Source: Hepsetus odoe
Lineage: Eukaryota; Chordata; Actinopteri; Characiformes; Hepsetidae
Direction of reading: 5' to 3'
Length of the DNA stretch: 64,000 bases
Assembly: GCA_017165825.1 (NCBI GenBank)
Contig: CM029377.1
Span: 22,509,891 to 22,573,890 of the forward strand
The position numbers were made by a program, and so were the translations under genes. Below, in pieces: positions 12,365 through 23,683 of the stretch (positions are counted from its first letter, which is position 1; every line of letters starts with the position of its first letter). A model generated the notes under the pieces. It had not been told where the DNA came from and made no database searches. It saw only the letters and a list, made by a program, of their open reading frames with translations.

Positions 12365-12480
12365 TTACATTTTTGACATTTAGCAGACGCTCTCGTCCAG
12401 AGCGACTGTCCTAACGACAGGGACAGTCTCCCTGGAGACACTTGGGGTTGAGGGTTTTGCAAAGGAACCCAATGATGGTG
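12365..12480 (-). repeat. SINE (family B) 3' part
   Basis: On the - strand it reads ...CCACCATCATTGGGTTCC... to GTCTGCTAAATGTC, the fish SINE tail that also ends the copies at 31420 and 34925. Confidence 0.65.
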
Positions 12481-13770
12481 GTGGTGCTGGATGATGGAAT
12501 TCAACCTGCGAGTATCCTATGACAGGACCATCACTATGACCTCTACATGAAAAGCCCCCCCTGCAAGTGTCCTACGACAGCCCCCCCATCCCTGCCAAAA
12601 CTGCCATATCTCGCGTCAACCACCAGGTTTGTCCAGATCCTGAAGCCTTAGGACTTGAGCAGGGTGCTGTACATGACAGCCCCCGCTTGACGTTGTGTGG
12701 GGGTTAAAGTGGTTCACTATTCTGTGATTCACAAAGTCACTTTCACTTTAAATCAGTCCACTTCTCCACCGAACATGCTGAGATATCCCATCAACAGGAG
12801 CATCACTTCTGAAAGACGCTGCTTCACCTCAGAGATGTGGGACTCATCTTCAGCCTCCCAGCGCTGGGACTGGAGCGCTAACCAGCGGGAGGACTAAATT
12901 GAGGGGGATTTTTTTTAGGCTTCCAGAGGAACGCCGCCGGTTTTAGTTCTTCCGTGTACTTTTGGTCCTTGATTTGAGCTTCCAGACGTCCCTGCGTTTG
13001 TCCTGAATCCAACAACATCCCAAGACTCACTCCCTTGCACTCTCTCTCCACTTTCCGCTTCTTTTCTTGTTGTTCAGCTACTTACATTGACAAAGCTGTA
13101 ATTATTGTTGGCCCACACCAGAGGAGGCCATGCTGTCTTTTCCTTTTTTTCTGCAGGAAGAAATGGACCGTGGGTAGGGACTGTGGGAGTCTCTCGAAAG
13201 CTCGGTTTGTGTACGTCCTGCCAAGAGATGAACACTTCAGCATAGAGAGGAAACACACACACACACACGGGGTGGATAATATTGAGGAAGAAGTTTGGAT
13301 ATTTTTGGTATTGTTATGGAGCGAATTGTCCCCCCAAGTGAATGAGTGGAGTAATTAGACCAGTTATTCTGTCCTCGATTAAGGTCTGAACGATCTGATA
13401 CTTTGGAGGTGTTACTCCATCATGTGTTAAAAACCAAGCCTTTCTTTCATTCTCCAGATTATGAAGTACTTTTTGCTTTATAATCTGAGAACATTCCTGT
13501 ACTTTTAACTTTACACCCTCAGTACATTCCTTTCCTTTATACTCTCAGTACATTCCTGTACTTTTTACTTTATAATCTGAGGACATGGCGTTAGAGGCAC
13601 CGAAGCAGTTCAGGCGACTCGCCAGTGACGTTTGGGACAAGAGAGAAACTGTAAATTAAGTTTAACTGGAGCCCAGAGCCCAACAGGAGTCACTCAGTGA
13701 CACATGATTAATGACAGCACTGGGTTCTGATTACTGTTTGGTCTTCAGGATGGATTTACAGTGTTTACAT

Positions 13771-13771
<1 letters not shown>

Positions 13772-13824
<53 letters not shown>

Positions 13825-13941
13825 GGAGAGAGGGGAGAGAGAGAAAGAGGGAGGCGAGAGAGAGAGAGAAAGAGGAGAGAAGAGAGAGAGAGAGAGGGAG
13901 AGAGAGAGAGAGAAAGAGGGAGCGAGAGAGAGAGAGAGAAA

Positions 13942-13972
<31 letters not shown>
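13772..13972 (+). repeat. long (GA)n microsatellite
   Basis: About 200 bp of GA repeat with GGGA and AAAG interruptions. It is the longest purine tract in the window. Confidence 0.95.
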
Positions 13973-15239
13973 GTTAGCCGAGTTATTTATAATGGTAAGG
14001 GGCGGCCAGTTGCGGTCAGGCTATTCCTGGGGTTCACTGTTTGTGTGTGTGTGTGAGGCCTGGTTTGTGTTTTTTTTCTTTTCCTGCTCGGTAATCGGAC
14101 TCTCGTTTGGTCGCGGTCAGCACTGCAGCCTGCAATTACCCATCAGCCCCGGCGGCGCTGCATACACAGCACTACAGCAAACACAGACGCCTCTGCTTTT
14201 CCAGACTTTATATCACTTCTTCACTCGCACTCCTTTCTTTCTCCCTTTTTCTCACCCATTTCTCCCTTTTCTCATCCCATCTCTCTCCCTTTCCTTGTCC
14301 CATCTCTCTCCCTTTACTCGTCCCGTCTCTCCGCTTCACTCTTTCTCTCCTTTTCTCTCTCACCCTGTCTGTCTTCCTCTTTTCTTCACAGCTTTTTACC
14401 TCTCCTCACAATCACTGCCTTTTCTCTTTCCTGTGCTTCTTTGCCACTTTTCTCTCGCTCTCTCTTTCCCTCACTAATACTTTATGCTGCTCGCAAGTCT
14501 CTCTCTCTCCCTCTTTCTTCTTCTCCCCCGTCCTCTCGTTTACACACACACTCAATCAGGTCAGACTGAAACTATGTTGGTGAAGAAACTGACAGTAAAA
14601 TACAGGGATGTTTGCAGTGTGTGTGTGTCTGAAGATCAGTCTGGAGGCCTTTCTCTGCTGCCTCTGAGGTTCTGTTAACACACCCTTGCAGTATTTTACG
14701 TGTGTGTGTGTGTTCAGCGCCAAGGCGGGATTTCTTTCCTGTTCACTGCTGGTCAAAAGTTTAGGGACACTTCCCTGCTGATACACATCTGGAGGTCGAA
14801 CAGCTGTTGGCATTATATTGATTCTGTTTATCAGATGTTTAACGAGATCTTTTTAACTTGAACTGTGGACCAAGCTTGTGTATTTCATTGTTTTTCTTGT
14901 TAAATACAACATGGAAAGTGATCAAATTCTGGGTAAAAGTTTGTATTTTTTTTTCCTGGGTTCATTTCATTAACCTGCAGCTTCACAACAGCAGCTCCAG
15001 TGATGCAGCCATTTTTTTTTTTTTTGTGACTTCTATCATTTCAGTCATTTCAGGTGGGTTTGGTATGCTTTAGTGATGGTCCTGCTTTACTGGGGTCAAG
15101 AACATTATCACTTACGATTTTTCCGTAAACCAAATCAAACTGAGCTGTTCTCAGCTTAGCTGACATCATATTTTAATCTCGAGACGTTTACTTTCTGCCC
15201 ATGTTTTGCTCAAAGTTTGTGAAGTGGCGGGTTTCAAAT

Positions 15240-15535
15240 CTGGTGTTTTTGTGTTTGTTTCAGAGTTTCTAAGTTGATTTTTCCCTTATTCTTCAGTGCT
15301 TTTTCAGTGACTTTTCTGTTGTTTTAGTTGATTTTTCGGTTTTCAGTTTTTTAGTTGCTTTTTCAGTGACTGTGTTTTTAGTTGATTTTTCAGTGATTTT
15401 TCTGTTTTTAGCTGATATTTCTGTGTTTTTTTAGGTGATTTTTCTGTGATGGTTTTGTGTTTTTTGCTGGATGTTTCAGTGTCTTTCCGGAGTCTTAAGT
15501 GATTTCTTTCAGTGGTTTTGTGTTTCAGTGTCTCA
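15240..15535 (+). repeat. T-rich degenerate tandem repeat before exon B
   Basis: Units of roughly 25-35 bp based on TTTTAGTTGATTTTTCAGTG recur about ten times. Many end in TTTTCAG, which resembles a 3' splice site. The array ends about 95 bp upstream of exon B. Confidence 0.75.
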
Positions 15536-15628
15536 GATTATCCCTCACGCCGATCCCTGTCTTGTGTCTGAAGCTTCACTGTCTTAATGACTTTCATTCA
15601 TCATTAACTCATCTCTCTGATCCCACAG

Positions 15629-15690
15629 GCCTGGTCACCACCACGTCCCGCAGACTGGACCGAGAACAGCAGGACGAACACATTCTCGAG
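15629..15690 (+). CDS. fat1: fat1 exon B: middle of EC a (62 nt)
   Basis: A short exon, phase 1 to phase 0, coding [G]LVTTTSRRLDREQQDEHILE. It matches human FAT1 GLITTTSRKLDREQQDEHILE at the LDRE strand of an EC repeat. The acceptor is CTGATCCCACAG and the donor GAG|GTACAA. It sits alone between introns of 11.0 and 5.8 kb, with a (CA)n starting 22 bp past its donor. Identity is certain from continuity with exons A and C. Confidence 0.95.
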
Positions 15691-15709
15691 GTACAAACTC
15701 TCCTGTCCT

Positions 15710-15712
<3 letters not shown>

Positions 15713-15759
<47 letters not shown>

Positions 15760-15963
15760 ACACACACATATACACTGCTACGAAGCCTGGAAAACAGCTG
15801 ACTGCTCGTTTGGACACAGTGGGACAGGAGATCTACAATCCAACAACCCAAACCACAAACACCAGAATAACCAGAGAGAAAGAGAAAGAGAGAGGGATAG
15901 GGATTGTAACCTCCCCCACTCTTTGCTACTCTGCATGTTTCTGGAGGGATTTGGATATCCGGT

Positions 15964-15996
<33 letters not shown>
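15713..15996. repeat. (CA)n and (GT)n microsatellites after exon B
   Basis: (CA)n occupies 15713-15757 and (GT)n 15962-15996. The two are complementary and about 200 bp apart. Confidence 0.9.
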
Positions 15997-15997
<1 letters not shown>

Positions 15998-18189
15998 TCT
16001 TTGTTCTTTCTCTTTGCACCGTGTCTGGATCAGACAGGATAGAACAGGAAGTAAAACTCAGCATTCAGTCTAAACCTCTACACCTATGAATGACTACACT
16101 TCCCTTTTAAACCCCCCCTTAACCCCGCCCCCACCTCGCTCTCTTTCTCTCAATCAGCTCTGAGTCTGATTTCCCACCATCCTTTCTTCCTCTTATTTCT
16201 CTTTTCCTCTGTTTCTCAGACTTTTACTCATTTTTTGTCTCCTTTTTTCCTTGTTTATCTCTCTATTTCTTCTATTTATATCTACTTACTCTGTTTTTCT
16301 CTCTCTCACTCTGTCTCTTTGCTCTCTCTCACTCTGTCTCTCTCTCTCTCTCTCATTTTGATAAATTGCTGTGATTTATTAGAGGGTCATTTTGAGGAAG
16401 TGCTTAAAGGAAGTCTCCACTCTGGGAGTGTAAAATGATGTTTAATTAGCAGACTGTAGTTCCTGCCTAATGATCAGCTTCATCAGATCTTTTATTCACT
16501 TAGCTCAGAAAAAGGAATACATTTATTTAAAAAAATAACTGTTCTGGAGCTAAAATGACAACTTTATGGGGAAAAAAAATAAGTTTCAGGACAGATTCAG
16601 AATTTTTAAATTATTTTATATGTATTTAAAAAGAAAACAGCTAAATATTTGGATTATTCTGATATAATAGACTTTTATTTTGTAATTTTAATATACTTTA
16701 TTTTTTACCAGTTTTAATCTTAATCAGCTGATAACAATTCTGAATTTATCATTTGACATGCTTGGGTGGCATCCCCCGCTGGTCCACTTACTGACTCACT
16801 CATTTTCTGAGCTGCTTGTCCTGATCAGGATTCCAGCTTTGACGGGACGAAAGACAGGGACGCACCCCGGACAATTTCCCATTTTTGTTTATCCCTCAGA
16901 ATAAAACTGATATGTAAACAATCTCTTTGCTGATTGGCTGCCCAGAACTGAATCTGGATTGCAAAATACTGCAGTACAATTGCAACACTGATATTTTGTC
17001 CACCCCGTCCACTGGTTTCTCGTCCCGAACAGACTTTTTGCCTCATGTTGAGTTATGGGAGGGGAAGAGCTGAGTGGAGCTCAGTACGGTGGGGGTTGAT
17101 GGTGTGAGAGCAGGAGGAGGAGGAGGAGGACGGGCATGAGACAGCAGGAGGAGGGGGACAGAGGACGCCCTGCTGTTATTTGGACATGTTGGGACATGAA
17201 TTGGCCACCTGGGAGCAGCCAGGCCAGTGAGAGGGAATCCTGATCCTCTACATTTTTACTGTTAAAATGTCCTGAAGCAGTCCATCCATCCGACTCCTTT
17301 CTTCTTTCCTTCCCTTTATCTTTTCTTTCTTTTCTCCCTGCCTTAACCTCATTTCCTTCCTCTCCTTTCTCTCTCCCCTTAGTTTCTTGTTTACTTTAGT
17401 GCTGTCCTCTTTATTTTCTATACTCCTTTCTTTTCCCTGCTTCCATTCCATTCCCCCCCTTCCTTTTCTTCTTTCCTTCATTCCCTTCTTTCTTCCCCCT
17501 TTCATTTCTTCCCCCCTGCTTGTTTCTTTCCCTTCATTACTTATCCCCCCGACTTTCCTCCCTGTCCTTCCTTCCTTCCTTCTTTCCATTCCTTTCTTTT
17601 CCCCCCATCAACAGGAATGAAAGGTCATAAGGTGAAAGGTGGAGAAGAGCTCTGGGCAGGTCAAAAGTCCATCCCAGGACACACGGAAAATTCAAATTGA
17701 CCAACAACCCAAACGTCTCGCTGATCAACAGCGGAACCAGCAGCGCACTTTTGTGTTGTTTAATTTTCATCCACCAAAGTCACCCCCATCTGAGCAAATG
17801 TCCACCAACGTCCACTGCTGCTTGTTTATCACATCCGTGTTGTTATTAATCGGGTCTCATTCCATCCGGATATTTTTTAAAAGCTTCGGTCTCTCCTGCT
17901 CCTCTTACATGTGGTTCAAGTTGGAGGGGGGAGGGGAGGGGGGCACATTTTTCCGTGTCATCACTTCATCTGGGATGGAAGAGCCACCTGTTCGCAGGAG
18001 AAAAAGTGAAGACCCACACAACTGTTCATCGTTTATAGGTTTTTGATGCTGGAATGTCCCACAGGTCCTGGAACAGGACAGGACTCTCAGGAATTTGATC
18101 TTTTTTTGGGCCAGTCGAGTGGGGATGCTGTTGAAAGTGTGTTGTCATTTACGGGTGGAAGATTATCCCTCCGTTTTATTTATGGATCT

Positions 18190-18375
18190 TCAGGTGGTGG
18201 TGGTCTAGTGGTAGGGTACTTGCCTATGGACCTATGACTCAAGAGGTCCCAGGTTCGAATCTCACCTCTGACACTACCACCACTGGGTCCCTGAGCAAGA
18301 CCCTTAACCCTGATTTGCTCCAGGGGGGACTGTCCCTGTAATTAGGACATGGAAGTCGCTGTAAATGTTCACATG
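18190..18375 (+). repeat. tRNA-derived SINE (family B)
   Basis: An A-box-like GGTGGTCTAGTGGTAGGGTA and a B-box-like AGGTTCGAATCTC are followed by CACTGGGTCCCTGAGCAAGA and GGGACTGTCCCTGTAATTAG. The GATAAGAG...TGCTAAATG tail is mostly lost. Confidence 0.8.
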
Positions 18376-18725
18376 AGACGTTTCAGCTTTTAGACATGGG
18401 GACAGAGGGGAGAGAGTGAGAAAAGACAGGGGACAGAGGAGAGAAGAAAGAGAGAAGATGGGGCAGGAGAAAGCATAAGAGAGAGAGAAAAAGAAGACAG
18501 CAGACAAAGTCGCAAGACAGAGAGAAGATGGGGACAAAAGTAGATGGAGATGACAACTGGGCACGAAGGGGTAACAAAGACAGAGTAACAAACAAAAAGA
18601 CAGGAGAGCTTTGGAAGACAGGAAAGACAGAAAAAACAAGTAGAAACAGACAAAATGAAACAGACAACAGACAGGTGGAAGACATAGACTAAAGGAAAGA
18701 GAAGAGACGGGCAAGAAAAAGGAGA

Positions 18726-18765
18726 GAAAGGTGTGTTTTATCACTTCATATAAAACACACCTTTC
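18726..18765. repeat. hairpin at a purine/pyrimidine switch
   Basis: Arms GAAAGGTGTGTTTTAT and ATAAAACACACCTTTC (16 bp, perfect) surround an 8-base loop. About 340 bp to the left is purine-rich and about 150 bp to the right pyrimidine-rich. Confidence 0.85.
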
Positions 18766-19989
18766 TGTTCAACTCTTCCTTTTTCTGTCACTCCTTACAT
18801 GTCGCTCCTTCGTTCCCCTCCCTCTCTCCTTTGTTTTTTTCTCCTTCCTTGCTTTTCCTTTTGCTCTTCCTTTCCACTCTGTCTCTTCCTCTTTTTAAAT
18901 CTCATCCCTCTCTCTGAAAACAAAAACACATGCCTGAGTCTGTTTGCCCAACATATGGACGTGTGTGTGTGTCTCAGCTTAAGCTCAGGTCTACCATTAA
19001 GTGGGACTAAATGTGTGTTTTGGATCTTCCTGAGGAGAGACTAATGACGTGTTTGACAGACGGAGGTAAAGAAGGGACGCCTGTGCCTCCGAGTGGCCAC
19101 TTTATCAGAAACACGCTGCAGGCTTCTACTCGCCCCTTCCAGGCTCTCCCCAATAATTTATTTTTAGCAACTGTTGCCGTGCTGTTCAGGGATGTAAAAT
19201 AAAAGCAAAAACAATCAAGGAACCTCAAGAACTTTTCTCCTGCATCTCCATTTCTTCCTTCTCTTCATCTCCCCCTTATTTATCCCCTTCTCTCTCTCTC
19301 CTTTTCTTCCCTATCTCTCTCAGTCTGTTCTTATCCTTCTCTCTCTCTCTCTTTCATCATCTTCTCTTCCCCTTTTCTTTTTCTTTTATTTCCTTTCTTT
19401 CTTCCACCATACCCCCCAGCCTCACGTTCTTTCTTCTTCTCGCTCACCCTTCATTCTCTTACAGTCCCTTCCTCTCATCCTCTTCTTCCATTTCTCTCTT
19501 GCCCTCTCTTTCTTTCTACCATTTTAAGAGGAAAAGTAACTCAACCAAGGAAGGAAAAATGTCCACTATGTCCAAATGAAAGACGTGGTGTGTGCGAGAA
19601 CAAATGAGCTCATGAGAGAGAAAGCCCTCTTGTCTTCCTACGGAGCTTCTTGTACAGACTCGGCACTGAGGACACCTGACAGGAGACCACGAGAGAATCG
19701 TTATGAATCGGTTCCTCGTTGCCATGAGAAGCGGAGTGAAGGACTTTTTCTCGGACACCGTTTGCATGATTGATTCTGCCGCGACACATAATGAATGTTT
19801 TCAATCACTCATTCAACCCGTCCTCTCGGGACGGCGCCGTGCTCACAGTCCATTATTATCGTCCCCTCTCCCTCCCGTACTCCCCCTCCACTTTGCTTGT
19901 CCATCGTGTTGCTGCTCTGATTGGAAATGTTCATTTTGAGACCCAGCAGGATTCGCTATATCAGAGGAAACACTTTCAGAGATCCACCC

Positions 19990-20420
19990 TTTCCCCAGTC
20001 CAATCATCCATCTCCATGTCTTCCTGTCCTCTGCATCTTCATCTTTCACACCTGCATGTCCTCTCTCACCACGACCATAAATCCTTCTTCTTTTCCTCTT
20101 TCCTTGCAGCTCCATCCTCAACATCCTTCTCCTGATATAATCCTCATCTCTTCTCTGGACATGTCCAAACCAGCACAGTCTCTCTTCTCTAACTTTGTCT
20201 CCAGATCATCCAACCTGAGGTGTCCCTCCAACATACTAATTTCTAATCCTGTCCCTTCTCATCCCCCCCCGACAAAAATCGCTACTCAGACTTCATCTTT
20301 AACTCAGACACCTCCGCCACTTGTCTTTTCAGCACAGTCTTCAACCCATATAAGCTAGCTAGTCTCAATACCATCCTGTAAACCTTTCACTCTGGTCCCC
20401 GTCTGTCACAGATCACTCCT
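19990..20420 (-). mobile_element. RTE-like LINE 3' fragment, copy 5
   Basis: On the - strand it shows LVWTCPEKR-like, LRMELQGKRKRRRIYGRGER and GHAGVKDEDAEDRKTWRWM segments with several frameshifts. It ends in the same GTCTGTCACAGAT block as copy 2. Confidence 0.7.
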
Positions 20421-20509
20421 GTCTCCTCCCATTCCAGCCTGCCTGCACTTTCTTCTCCTCTCTTCCACCATGCTGCACTAGTTTAGTATCACAAGAAGGT
20501 TCTGGGTTC

Positions 20510-20775
20510 GGGGCAGCGGTGGCCTAGCGGTTAGGGCGTTAGCCGCATGATCGGAGGATCAGGGGTTCAAACCCCTTCCCAATAGGTTGCCCTGAGGTAC
20601 CCTTGAGCAAGGTACCGTCCCCATCACTGCTCCCCGGGCGCTTTCAATAGCTGCCCACTGCTGCACGGGTTTGAGTGTGCATGGGTTAAATGCAGAGGTC
20701 CAATTTCGTTGTGGTTCATGTGTGCTGTGCCATGACCTCGCAATGACAAGGGTTGTCACTTTCACTTTTTTTTTT
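20510..20775 (+). repeat. tRNA-derived SINE (family A), full length
   Basis: The best copy of the family. It has an A-box-like GTGGCCTAGCGGTTAGGG, a B-box-like GGGGTTCAAACCCC, then GGTACCGTCCCCATCACTGC, CTGCCCACTGCTGCACGGG, GGGTTAAATGCAGAGG and a tail ending GTTGTCACTTTCACTT with a T run. It is not a tRNA gene, because the cloverleaf is incomplete and a long SINE body follows. Confidence 0.85.
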
Positions 20776-21269
20776 CACTTTCTGTTAAATCATCCTCTAG
20801 GTGTGACTCTGTCCTGTGATGGACAGGCCTGGATGGATGGATAGCTGTGGATTGCTAGCATTAATTTATTAAAAAGAATTTGTTGTCCTAATATTACACT
20901 GGATCAGTTTTTCATTGTCCTTCTTCCTTTCTCTCTCCAACATGTTCATCTGACAGCTTTTCATTAAAGTGAGTGACAGCAGGCTAAATAGCAACAAAGA
21001 CAGAGGATTAGTTAAAGTGAAGCCAAAGGACTGACATTTTTTGTGCATTTTTATGGAAAAATGACACTTTCAATAAAAAAAAATTCCAAAAGAAGCTGCA
21101 CAGGACAGCTTTCTGAACGAAGTGTGAAACAGGTAAGGTGCATGTCACTCTTAAAGGCACAGGAAGAGATCAAAGAGATCAAAATTTGTTCATTATAAAA
21201 CCAATTGTAGCCAAAGATTCTAACCTGGTGGTTTGGGATACTCAGAAGGTCCCGAACCAGAATTTTGCC

Positions 21270-21498
21270 TAGTGAGCAAGGTGCGCGGTGGTCTGGTGTT
21301 TAGGTCCCAGGATCAGAAGGAAGTGGTTTCGAATCCCAGACCAGTAGGTTGCCCTGAGGTAACCTTGGGCTAGGTACTGTCCCATCACTGCTCCCAGGGT
21401 GCTGAATATGGTTCCCCCTGCTGGATGATGTGTGTGGGTATTTGGTTGTGGTTCACCATGTGCTGTGTGTTCATGATGACAAATAGTCACTTTGAGTT
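21270..21498 (+). repeat. tRNA-derived SINE (family A) just before exon C
   Basis: A diverged full-length copy: GGTGGTCTGGTGTTTAGG head, GTTTCGAATCCCAGACCAG, then CCCATCACTGCTCCCAGGG and a tail ending TAGTCACTTTGAG. It stops about 30 bp before the exon C acceptor. Confidence 0.8.
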
Positions 21499-21527
21499 TC
21501 TAATTTCCTTTCCATATGTCCTGATAG

Positions 21528-21857
21528 ATAACGGTGACGGATCATGGTATCCCGGCCCGGTCCACCACGGTGCGAGTGATCGTGAAGGTTCTGGACGAGA
21601 ACGACCACCGTCCGGTCTTCATGGAGAAGGTGTACAAGATCAAGCTCCCTGAGCGAGAGAAGGTGGAGAAGGAGCGTTCATTGCGCCGCGAACCTGTTTA
21701 CAGGGTCATCGCAGCCGACCGGGATGATGGGCCCAACGCCGAAATCTCTTACAGCATCGAGGAGGGAGACGAGCAGGGCAAGTTCTTCATCGAGCCCAAA
21801 ACCGGCCTTGTCTTATCGCAGAAGATCTCTTCAGCCGGAGAGTATGACATTCTGACG
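21528..21857 (+). CDS. fat1: fat1 exon C: end of EC a and most of EC b
   Basis: 330 nt, phase 0 to 0. It begins ITVTDHGIPARSTTVRVIVK, ends EC a at DENDHRPVF (human FAT1 has DENDN here, by recall) and then codes EC b: KVYKIKLPEREK, REPVYRVIAADRDDGPNAEI, SYSIEEGDEQGKFFIEPKTG and SSAGEYDILT. The donor is ACG|GTGAGA. The N to H change in the linker motif loses one consensus calcium ligand position. Confidence 0.95.
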
Positions 21858-23128
21858 GTGAGAAGCTCTTGGACCTGAGATCAACTTGTTCCAAAACTTC
21901 AAAATGACAAACTGGGTTGCAGACAACCCATGATGCAATGTTTCGTATTCTAATAAATTATTATCTTGTACTGAAATGAACATAACATTACCATTAAACA
22001 TAAAATTGCCAGAAATACCAGGCAAATTTAATAATAAATCATTTTACATTTATATAATTAATAATCAGAATATAGTCAGATTAAAATGTTGAGTGGCACA
22101 AAGTTAAAATCTAATATGATTTTAATACAGTTCATTTTCAGTAAAAGTTTAAAAATAGCAGAATGAATTTGATAAAAAATTGATAAAAATTGCTTGAAAT
22201 AAACTTTATATTTTCAAATGAAGCTCTTATAATAGGATATTCAGAATTGGGTTCTGTTGAAATTGAGCATTAAAAATCTTTATCAAGATTTTTATCAAGT
22301 AAATATCCAGAAAATAGCTCAATTTTGATTTTTTAAACATATATATTGAATTAGAATTTCATTCTATAATGATTTAGAGTGTTTGCCCCCATTTTTTTCT
22401 CTCTCTCTGCAAATTGCTAAAATTGTTATTATTTTTAAGAAATGATGTGGAACTTTTGAAAGGTTGTGTGAATGCGCTGCGTTTTCCTGATTAGGATCGA
22501 AGGATTTCTAGTTGTAGGATCTGGAATTGCTGCTTTTATGCCCATAAAACCTGCGGACCCTGTGGAGTATTTTTAATCTGCCGCATCTGACGGCAGCCTC
22601 TGGTCCTCGGTCGTCTCGTCTGATTCAAAAGCTGATTATCAGTAAAAAAAAAAAAAGTAAAAAATCCCATCTTAAATCCACAAACTTAAAATTGGTGTTT
22701 TGGTGAAGTCCCTTCCTTCCCTTGTTCTCTCATGCCCGGATTTGTCCAGCATTCCCAATCACTGATCTTTCATTCACACCTCCTCCTGCGGCATCTGTCA
22801 CTTTCTTGGGCGCCATTGCAACAGGTGTTTCAGGGCACGGTTTGTGCCATCATTCGCACCCCGGTTGCGTGGAGCAGGCGCTGGATATGGCAGCTTGCAG
22901 GTTTGTGAGAATGCAGGTGGTAAAACTCCTGAAAACATCCGATGGTGAATTTAATTCATTGGCGTGAAGACGGAATCACGGCGCCAGGAACCATAACAAG
23001 CACGAGACATTTTTAGTCTAGTCAAATAAGGGTAACATGGGCACATTTCTGGGTCAGCGGTGGTCTAATGCCCCAGGGGTTATTTTGAAATTTAATACCA
23101 CAAACTCTTACTGTGTTTGTCTGAGCAG
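21858..23128. other. intron C
   Basis: AT-rich (21900-22480), then unremarkable sequence. No repeat family or exon is recognised. Confidence 0.65.
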
Positions 23129-23339
23129 ATCAAGGCGGTGGACAACGGACGGCCCCAGAAGTCCTCCACCTGCCGTCTTCACATTGAGTGGATCCCAAAG
23201 CCGGAGCCGAGCTCTTTACCACTGGCTTTCGACGAGAGTGTCTTTTCCTTCACTGTCATGGAGAGCGATCCTGTCGCTCACATGGTCGGGGTAATAACCA
23301 TGGAGACGGTGGACACCCCTGTCTGGTTCGAGATCACAG
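23129..23339 (+). CDS. fat1: fat1 exon D: end of EC b and first half of EC c
   Basis: 211 nt, phase 0 to 1. It codes IKAVDNGRPQKSSTCRLHIE, a calcium-free linker WIPKPEPSS, then EC c: FDESVFSFTVMESDPVAHMV and VDTPVWFEITG. It matches human FAT1 (KAVDNGRPQKSSTTRLHIEW). The donor is CAG|GTACCG. The next constitutive exon is F; a candidate cassette lies between. Confidence 0.95.
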
Positions 23340-23614
23340 GTACCGCCATGATACTTTTCCGGCATCCAATGACCATGAAATAGCTCCTGAAACGTTGCAC
23401 GAAAAGCGCCTGTATCGTTTCTTTAGGAAATATATAAATATACACCTACTTACTCCTTTTTCTTTCTTCCCTTTGGTTTGAAGTCTAACCAACTTGCGAC
23501 TGACAACCTGTTGCTTTCTCTCTTTTCACGCTTGCCTCCTCCTATATCGGAATGTCTCTTTCTTTCCTCCCCTTCCTCCTTTCTGTCCTCCCACCTCTTC
23601 TTTGGTTTTGGAAG

Positions 23615-23683
23615 AAAACTCAGAAGCCAGTGAGGTGTTTTACGTCCTGCAGATGGCTTGCGACCTGAACTGCACTGCAGAAG
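23615..23683 (+). CDS. fat1: candidate in-frame cassette exon (69 nt) of fat1
   Basis: This is a prediction. A long pyrimidine-rich stretch ending TTTGGTTTTGGAAG precedes 69 nt that are open in the phase set by exon D (phase 1 in, phase 1 out) and end at a good donor, AAG|GTATCC. It would insert 23 residues, ENSEASEV...CTAE with two cysteines, between IT and GGN in EC c. A second AG 9 nt inside (after AAAACTCAG) would give 60 nt, also in frame. Third codon positions are mostly G or C, as in neighbouring exons. Mammalian FAT1 as I recall it has no such insert, so this is either a fish-specific alternative exon or a chance match. Confidence 0.4.

Larger units (their letters stand above)
4623..15628. 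other. intron A (about 11 kb), repeat-rich
   Basis: Contents in order: a short retroposon with target duplication (4929-5051), possible weak LINE remnants (5230-5510), an inverted dispersed repeat (6235-6345), a LINE fragment (6629-6895), pyrimidine tract and (GT)n (7260-7600), a SINE piece (9205-9340), a longer repeat (9815-10085), a LINE scrap (10125-10205), large low-complexity tracts (10560-12010), a SINE tail (12365-12480), a 200-bp (GA)n (13772-13972), a pyrimidine tract (14210-14530) and a T-rich repeat (15240-15535). Between these, 7600-9200 and 12480-13760 show nothing recognisable. No hidden cadherin exon is needed, since exon A joins exon B exactly. Confidence 0.75.
15691..21527. 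other. intron B (5.8 kb)
   Basis: It holds (CA)n at 15713-15757, (GT)n at 15962-15996, pyrimidine tracts 16140-16360, 17290-17610 and 19225-19525, a SINE at 18190-18375, a purine/pyrimidine region with a hairpin (18380-18910), a LINE fragment (19990-20420) and two SINEs (20510-20775, 21270-21498). The 16440-16780 part is AT-rich and featureless. Confidence 0.75.

Noticed and set aside
13711..14477. 238-codon frame rich in RE repeats
   Set aside because: It is the translation of the (GA)n microsatellite.
20510..20600. tRNA gene
   Set aside because: A-box and B-box resemblances are present but the cloverleaf is incomplete and a SINE body follows; the same head recurs in other copies.
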